Assembly (NCBI GenBank): GCA_944472155.2
Contig: OX235275.1
Location: 53,771,228 to 53,835,227, forward strand
DNA from: Trichobilharzia szidati
Taxonomy: Eukaryota; Platyhelminthes; Trematoda; Strigeidida; Schistosomatidae
Reading direction: 5' to 3'
DNA: 64,000 bases
How positions within the stretch are numbered: the first letter of the stretch is position 1; each line of letters opens with the position of its first letter. Below the pieces are notes generated by a model that made no database searches, was not told the DNA's origin, and saw only the letters and a program-made list of their open reading frames with translations. The translations under genes were made by a program, and so were the position numbers. Positions 53,701 to 62,700 of the stretch are shown here, piece by piece.

Positions 53701-56700
53701 TGGCGGCTCGGAAATTTGATTCTGCATTACCTAAAGAGTGTAGTCGAGGTAAATACCAATGTGCTATTCAGGCTGAAAAATGACCGCCTGGATACACTGA
53801 TTGGTCACTACGGAATAACCTAACTTATTAGTCCAATCTCTAATCTCAGCGTATTCCTGGATGTCTCGGCATCTTGGTGTACTTAGTTTTCATGCCAAAT
53901 CTACAGGAAGCCCCTGAAATTAGGTCCCATGCTTATTCATACTCATCAAATGGGTGCATCTGAGGCATCGACAGGAATTATACTATTTTTATCACGGATT
54001 TGATAATTTTGCCTACGTGACACCTTTCCATATATGTCTAGGGTCAAATACAGTTCATATTCATCGCTTCACAGAAATCAGCTTAGAACGCAGTTGTTTT
54101 ATTGATAGCTCAAGCATTCCGTTTATTTTCGTAGATCTTAATAGAGCAAGAATGCATTAAGATGTAAAATTATTGAGTGACAGAAGACCCTGGAAATTTC
54201 GCTAAAGAGTGAATGGTTTCTATTCACATAACTATGTTACTAATACAATTAACCTTGACTGTCATCAATTGATAAGGACAGACCAATCTTGCAATGGTGA
54301 CCACTCTCTGATTTCAGCAATGGATAAGGCGGATTTGAATTCCTGAGGGGATAGTAATCTCCAGAAGATTGCAGATAAGCCGTAATGACGAGTGATAACA
54401 AGCGAAAGATATATTAATATATGTGTAAAACCAAGTTTTACACATATATTAATATGACTTATGGTCTTCCTGTACGAAGACTTATCAATAAACTCACTCG
54501 ACTTTCACAAACTGAAGCAAGATATGAAAATCATCGTATTTTCAACATTCGATGCCTAAAAATGAAATCATTCCTAAATATCTACGTCTACGAGCTCCAG
54601 TTCCAACGGACAGAGTTAGAAGCAGAATAGAAAGCCTACAAAAATTATGCCTGAAAGAAGAAATCCACAGAATCGTTAAAAAAGTTGCAACATATCAGAT
54701 CTGAAATTGAGCAATTAAAACAAAAGATAAAAGGAATAGTTACCAATACAGATTATGATCTTATAACACAGTCCTCCAGCATCGCAAAATCAGCAACTTT
54801 CAAAAAGTCAAAAAATAGTCAAATCAAAAGCGAAAGATATAGTTTCAGGACTTTCTATCAGCTACCTGCAACCAGCTAGGATCACTACAAGGTGCATTTC
54901 GATGACTAGTCACACTACAACAGTGACTGATAGAATTTAGAAAACAGAAAGATTGAGCGAAGAAATATTTACTCCTCACCTCTGGCTCTACTCTAATATA
55001 TATCCATAGCATTTTTATGACAATACACAACAGTTTACCAATCAAGTGGCACTGATATGTTTGTTAACAATAATTAAACAGTGTCAAAATGTCAATGGCT
55101 TGATAATTAACGAAGAAAATCAATACACACAATTAAAAGGTAGCAATGGTTAGAATTAATTAATTTTACAAGGATAACACGTAATTAAAGATGAAGTGGT
55201 CAGAAAAATAAAATAATTTGGACAATTATAATTTTTATACTTTTAAAGGTTTAGGGCGAGGGGGCGAAGTAGTCCGGTTTATACATTCATGTAACGATGG
55301 CCAAGGTAAGGAAATTGGCTGTACAAATTTCTTCTGAACACACAGGTTTGTCTTCTTCAGGTGGATTTCTATTGCTTCAGCTGTATGTAGAAGACGAACT
55401 CGTAGAGCGAAATTAAGATTAGTAGGAATGCGATAAATAATCTCGAATGCAGTATTAACATCAGCCTTATGCGCACTATTTACAAGGTGTGATAAAATGG
55501 AGCTACGAATAGATTTTGTTTGTCCCTTGCTTAACCATGCTGGATGATGTTCGGAAATACGATGGATGATGAACCTGCCCAATTGTACGCCCAATGTAGC
55601 TGGCTCCGCAGCTTCAGTCAAACTGGTGGATACACATAGAGGAGGCAAATTTAGGTAGTTTATCCTTATTTCTCGAACATATAATAGGGGTGGTTGTGAA
55701 GAAACAACGTACCTCTGCTGCATAATAAGCTCTTTTAACTGCATTCTTCAGGCGCTGTTATGATTTCGCTGATGTTGTCACCGACGAACTGCAGTTTTAT
55801 GAACGTTGGTTTTTTCAAAACTGTTGCCATACTGACTCTCCTTGGTGCTGAATTCATATTTTTCTCAATGAATTTATCTGGATAACTATTTTTTCTAAGT
55901 AATTTTCTAGTAATATTAAGCTCCTCATTGAGCCACTCGTCTGAACAGATTAACCTAGCTCTATGAACCAAACACTTTATCAGGTTACGTTTATATTTCA
56001 AAGGTACAAAACTCAAAAATTGAGTGTACTGACCTGTTGTTGTAAGTTTCCTATAAACACTCCTTCTTAAAGGATCCCTGTCTAGGAATGAGATACTGTC
56101 ATTACTTTCTTTCTCTATGGCAAAGTTTATTGCTGAATGTGCATCATTAAACTTTTCAAGGATATTCATTGCATTATTCTCGTCTTTCATAACCAGAAAT
56201 GTATCAGCCATACATCGACAGTAGAAATCCAAACCATTCTCTAACTTAGCGAGGAAAACATCAGCTAGGATTGGACCTAATGGGTAACCCATAGCTACAC
56301 CATCAATTTGTCTGTAATATTCCTTATTGAAGAAGAAATGTACATTCATTGTACATCTTAAAATAAGTCAGGAAAACCACTAAGGAATAGATGTGACAAC
56401 TAGCCAATATCATCAGCCAGTATCGTGAAATGAAAGAAGTTGGAATACATGAATCCATTGGATTACGCCCCAGTGGATGCGTACTACTGAAGAGTTCCAA
56501 ACCAGGCTGACGAAACAGCTGTCCAATACTCCCTGGTGGTTTTCCAATGGTTCCCGATCCGATGTCAGTTAATGACGAAATCTTGTGACCAATTAAATTC
56601 CATACAAACCAACACTTGAACAGGTATAGATTACTGACATTCGAGTGTCGACTTAGTATCATATAGCTGGAACATCTCATCCTGTTCACCGTCACCACTA

Positions 56701-59700
56701 CATGCCTAAATTAATAAAGTTCCGCTGACTGAAACACCAAGATTTTGACTTCATAATCAAACCAGTACGCTGAAGAAGTGTTAGGCATTGAATGGAAACA
56801 CGCTGCTGCTTTAAATCGAGAATAAATCCACTGAATGCAGCCATTTTAGTGTGGGTTAAGGTATGAAATGCAGAAAAAGTCAGAATCTAAGGAGGGAAAA
56901 CAGCTAGATTACTGTGAGACTTCGAGGCGGAGACTGAGTCGGTTATAAATAGTACTGACAGTTCAGTAGTGGAGCGATTTGACAGCTCCTTCATTCAACA
57001 TTCTTTTTGAAACCATCTCATAATATACTACTTACAAATTTTAATCGTCAGTAAACACAGTTTGATATATTTATATATATTCACGTAAGCTCTCAATATA
57101 TTTGAATTTATAGGTATCTGAATTAAACATGAAAGTTGCATCTCGTGAACAATGTCTTTGTATTCCGAACTGTGGAAAATCCGCGCATGGTATACCCTAT
57201 TTGATTGGCAATACATGGAAACCTGATGCATGCAGTCAATGTGAATGTACTGTGAGTGATTTTGAATGTAAAAAACTTTTGAATATTTTTATTCTCGTGA
57301 GTAAATTATGTAATACATAAAGTCACAATGAAAAAAATCCAATGTAGATCTTGTCACGAATTGATAGCAGTCGGTGACTTCCGGCCCAAGTGGATGAATG
57401 GTCAGTGAGTCAGTTTTCGTGACTTAAATATTGCAAATTCGGTCCCTTGTGGGGTGGTGGGTGCTCTTTTCTGAAGATTTCCAGAATAAGATGGAACAGC
57501 TGTCCTATTTTCCCTGGTTTATGACGCTTCTCTGTCTGATTTCGGTTCTTGACGGAAATTTGACAGTTGAAAATAATCCAAAGTCCCCACAAATCTTATA
57601 CTGTCAAGGAACTTAAACCTTAGTTCCTATAATTTGCAAAGACACTCCGAATCGATAATTACTGTGAACGATTATCGACTTTAGCTCCAAAGCACAAGGA
57701 CTTGTTTTAAGTTGTACTGTTATTATTATTAATATTGTTCCCTTGGGTTCCTAGTGAAACACAGGGCTTCAACTACACGTCTCCATTTGCTTCTGTCTTC
57801 TGCTGTATTTTTCACTTTCATCCATGTTAGTCCAAACTGTTTCAACTCCTCTTCACACGATCTCCTCCATGTCACCCTTGGACGTCTCACTCGCCGCTTT
57901 CCTTTCGGGTTCCACTCGAGAACTGGCCTGACGCGCGATGTCACCCAGTGGCCTCCTCAGCGAGTGTCCAATTCATCTCCACTTTCTCTTGCATATTTGT
58001 TGAGCGATTGGTTCTTGTTTTGTTTGTTCCACCATAGTTTCTTGTTGGTGATTCTTTCCGGCCAGCTGATCTTCAGTATGGAGCGAATACAGTTAGTTGT
58101 TGATAAAGGTCTGCAACAGGCTGTTGGAAATATTCTTTGTGACCCGCCAAGTTTCTGATCCATCCGTATAGAAGAACTGACTGATTTGACGTTTGCATTG
58201 AAAATCCGAATTTTGTTGTTGATGCAGGCTGAGTGACGAAGATTTCCAGATTGGTTTTAGGTTAATGAATGTGTTTCTCGCCTTCCCAATTCTCGATTTG
58301 ACATCCTCGTCCGTTCCACCTGCCTGTAGTTGAGACAATGCTCCCTAGATAAGTGAAGTGAATGAAGTAACCTCTTTCAAATCCCTCCCGTTGATGGTGA
58401 TAGGCGCTGGAAGATGCTGTTGTTGTTGTTGGTTGGCTTTTTTTCATAATCTCCATCTTGTCTATGTTCACCTGGAGTCCTGTCTTCTCCGGCTGCTTCT
58501 TCGACCAGTTTGTTGGTTTTCGCTTGTAAGTCTTCGATTTTGTGTGACATCAAACATAAATCATCATCCGCGAAATCCAGGTCTCCTAGGTTCCTCACGT
58601 CGGTCCAGGATATCCCTGTCTTCTCGTTTCCCACTGTCTGACGCATAATCCAGTCCACCACAATTAGGAATATCATTGGTGATAATAAGCACCCTTGTCT
58701 GACTCCTGTGTTTACTCCAAACGCCTCACTGAGTTTTCTGTTGTGGATCACTTGACATGTGCCGTTGTCGTATAGCTGTTGAATAAGGTTGATGAATATT
58801 TGGGGTACGCCATAGTACTTGAGTAGTTTCCAAATTACTTCGCGGTCAACGCCTTCTCAAAGTCTATGAAGTTGAGGTAGAGATTTGATTGCCATTCCAT
58901 GCTTTGTTCGATGATAATGCGTAGAGTTGCAATTTGGTCAGAACATGATTTGCCTTTCCTGAATCCAGCTTGTTCTGGTCGGAGTTCTGTATCCAGTGCG
59001 TCCTTTATTCTCTCCAGGATGATGCGACTGTACTGTTCGGCAATTAAAATCGATATCGATACAAGGTCTATAAACAAATGTTTTACAAGGAATGTATTGC
59101 ACTTTTACTCGTATTCTTTCGTCTTCTTCCAACTTGTACACGATTGAATCTTTCGTGCCTTCGAGTTACCTGACAATGGCGACCAAGGTCAATGAACCAA
59201 CGTTCAATATTCACATTCATTTACACTTCCTGGCAAAAAAAGTCCATCTTTTTTTTTCATCATGGCGATAACCTTGAAATGAACTGCCAACGCGGGAGCC
59301 TGGGCCAACCGGGACTAAGCTAAACTGGAAAAACAAGACAAAAAAATATCTAACACACAACAAGCATACCACAACCCACCAGTACGCTCTCCCCGGCGTG
59401 TAGGATCTTCCTCAGTCATCGGAACACCATTCGCTCTCTGTCGATAGTACCACCACTGGTCTGGTCCTCGAGGTGTTGGTTGCTTCAAGTCACTCTTGCA
59501 CCGTCCGCCTCCCCAGCGTATCAAACCGCGTACAATGACTCTAACACCACTCAATTTTTTCACAACTGCAGAAGACTGGAAACGACTTCAAAAGTACTTA
59601 CAATAACATTACAAGATGATTCGCACAATGCAACAACTATAAAATTAACCAGCAATTAGATGAATTGGAGCCCACACTAGTACTTAACACAAATATATGT

Positions 59701-62700
59701 ACAATCAATACATCAAACGTTGTGGATTCTGCCTTGACGAGCTACCCTTGAAGAATTGTAGGACTTACAGCAGTACGCCAACAACCCTTCTCAGGTTGAC
59801 GCCCTAGGTTGGAAAATCGTCGCAGGGTTCACTTGCTGACCTCATTCTATCATCTATATACTCAACTCTGAATGCTGACACGCCCATGACATTGTAATGT
59901 GGAATGCAGATGATTGACAAACATACGACGTATCACACAACAGTCGGATTCACCCATATCAGTGCAAAGTGGATGGACACTCCTCATCATGCAAGTGACT
60001 TGAAAAATAATAATAATAATTTGCTTTATTCCAAAAACAGTACTAGTGGTACACTGTGGAATTTTCAGCTCATATCTACAATATTTGCATCTAATTTTAC
60101 AGACATTTAAAATAAGTATTAAACAAACAAAAAAATAAATCTGAAGACACCAACAGCAAAAAAAACAGGATAAACACAAAATAATTATAAATGCGAAAAA
60201 GTACCAAAATCTACCAAAGTCTAATGCAGTGTTTGCAGTGGTAGTGTGAGCAATCCTGAATAATATAAAATTTTTTTAGGTGGTAATTATGGCGTTCACA
60301 ACCAATGATTGTCAGTTTAATATTGCCGAAAAGTATGGAAAATAAGAAAAAAACAGCCACAAAACTAATAATTACATGATGGTTAATGACAGGACAATTT
60401 TGTAATACTCATAGTGCAAATAGAGTCGGAACCAGTAGATACACAAAAGAAGGAATACAGTAAAGTACAAAAAAGGAAGCCAATGTTAATAATTTAGGTA
60501 GCTAAGTATGTTTGAGAAGGAGTTCACTAAAGAATACAAAATAAGAGAGAAATAAAAGAGCCTAAAATTATGTTGTTAATAACAGAGTAAGTCATAAGTT
60601 TCAAGCTTAACATTGTCTCTGTCGCTTAGAACACGGGCCAAGTATGGTATCGTTGAGATCCTGTACCTGGTTGTACGAGCATATATTATTTTGTACTGAT
60701 TTCTGGTTCTACCTGATGGGATACAAGGCGAGAGTTGGGAATTGAGCGGGTGTTGGGGGTCGGAGAATATGGTTTGTGACCCTTTTTCGCATGTATTCAG
60801 ATGCCTTTCAACTAAAGTAGTGACGAGATGACTAAGTTTTACACCACTAGTCCTACTAACTACCTTCAACATCCTTCTCAGGATGGCATAGTCCTTTTTC
60901 AGTAGCCCAGGAAAGACTAACGGGGGGCAGTAAAGTGGAATAGGTAAGATACAATAGTTGACAAACTGTGAAAGTAGAGGTTGGGTGATTCCAGATTGTC
61001 TTAGTTTCTTAATGTAATAGGTAAGACAGAACACTTTCTTAGAAATCATTAGGATATGAGATGTCCAAGTAAGGTCGGAGGATAGAACTAGACCGAGGTA
61101 TTTTGCACTAGACTTAGTTTCAATTTTAGTCCCCTCAATGCAGCAGTCTTCAATGTTTAAATATTTAGATCTATACACTTTGAATTAAATCATTGTAGCA
61201 GAAATCACGCGAAGATGGAATTTAATATTTGTCACTCAGTGATTATGACTTGTGTAATCCATAGATGTTGTAATCAGTACCCCTTCAAACAACTATCCAA
61301 TTTACTTCTAATAGAATAGGATTCTTAAATTTTTATTCAAATAATCCATTCCTCGTTTTTTTTCTTCTCTTTGAACAGTTGGCAGGTGCCTTATGTACTC
61401 AGAAAAAGTGCCCCATACTGAATTGTACAAATTCTATTAGAATACAGGATGAATGCTGTCCGCATTGCCCAGGTAAGAAAAAATGTATAGATGTACAGTT
61501 TTTTTACCTGCCTTTTACTCTTCGTAATAATAACAATGTTACCAATATATTGAATGAAATGAAGACATGATCGATCGGATTAGAACTGGAAGTTTCCAGT
61601 TCTGTATTAAATAAGCCAGGAAAACGAGAATTTTAAATATTTCATTGTTTCATTAAGGATCATATCAAGCTGTCACGTGTTTAGATGATACATAACTGTC
61701 CTTTTAAGAAATCTTTTCATCATTTCCTGAACGACCTCTAGGTGTTCATCGGTGGCACAGCGATAGAATGCTCTCCAGCCACACCGCATATGGTTCAGGG
61801 TTCGACCCCCTGGCCTACGAGGCACTCCTTTACCTCGCTAAGCCAGTAATAAGAATGGTAAAGAGTAAAGGTTGGACACGAGGTGGCTAACAACCCCATC
61901 TCGTAAAAATAAACACCACTACTACTGAAACTTTAAGCCTCTAGCTTCAAGCAGCCCTATGTTCAACCGGGAACGTAAAGGAATAAAAAGAATACCTCTA
62001 GGCAGAGAATCATTGGAAATCAAAGGTCGCTGGATGCATTGCCCCACCCACCTGCTATTAAACGCAGAGTCTTCAGATTATTAAGCGAGTTTGCTTATTA
62101 TTCAGCCATTGTGTTAGAATTCACTGGCTGGTCCATGAATTCGAACCTCTCCCAATTCACAATATGCAGTGCAAGTATCTAACCAATTCCCGATTTTTAG
62201 TCTGTAGGGATTTGATTGGTCCGAAATGGGATCACTGTTTGGTATCAGTTAGAGAAGTATTGCAAACTTGGGACCACAGGTCATTTTTTTCATTCTTATT
62301 TGAGATCCCCTAGAAGTACACATCCATAGCCCAACTGGGGGGTCTTTATATCATTTAGAATCAGAAGAGAAGCTTGATTTTAGATTTTGACGAAACCAGT
62401 CAAGATGATCTTCGACTTTGCAACGGTGACTGATGTATTCTTTGATAACCAAAGTGAGATAGATGGTAACCGTGTTAACTAGTGGATCCTTTGGTTATTT
62501 AGACAATATTCTCGACTAGTTTACAACACGGTCACCGTGCCAGGTGGCTTGCCGTCGTGCTGCACTCTGAATTAACGTTAGATAGTTGAGAACAGTCAGC
62601 AAGAAGACCTGCTTGACCTAGATTTTCTTGCCTGTTGGTACTCGATAACAAGGCGTATCTTCATACCTAAAGGAAGTGATGTCCCTCTCCCCACACTCAG

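Noticed and set aside
57114..61472. Thrombospondin gene instead of NELL
   Set aside because: The general order fits, but the CxCxxxC directly after the coil and the Cys pattern favour NELL. It stays open as an alternative until the downstream domains are known.
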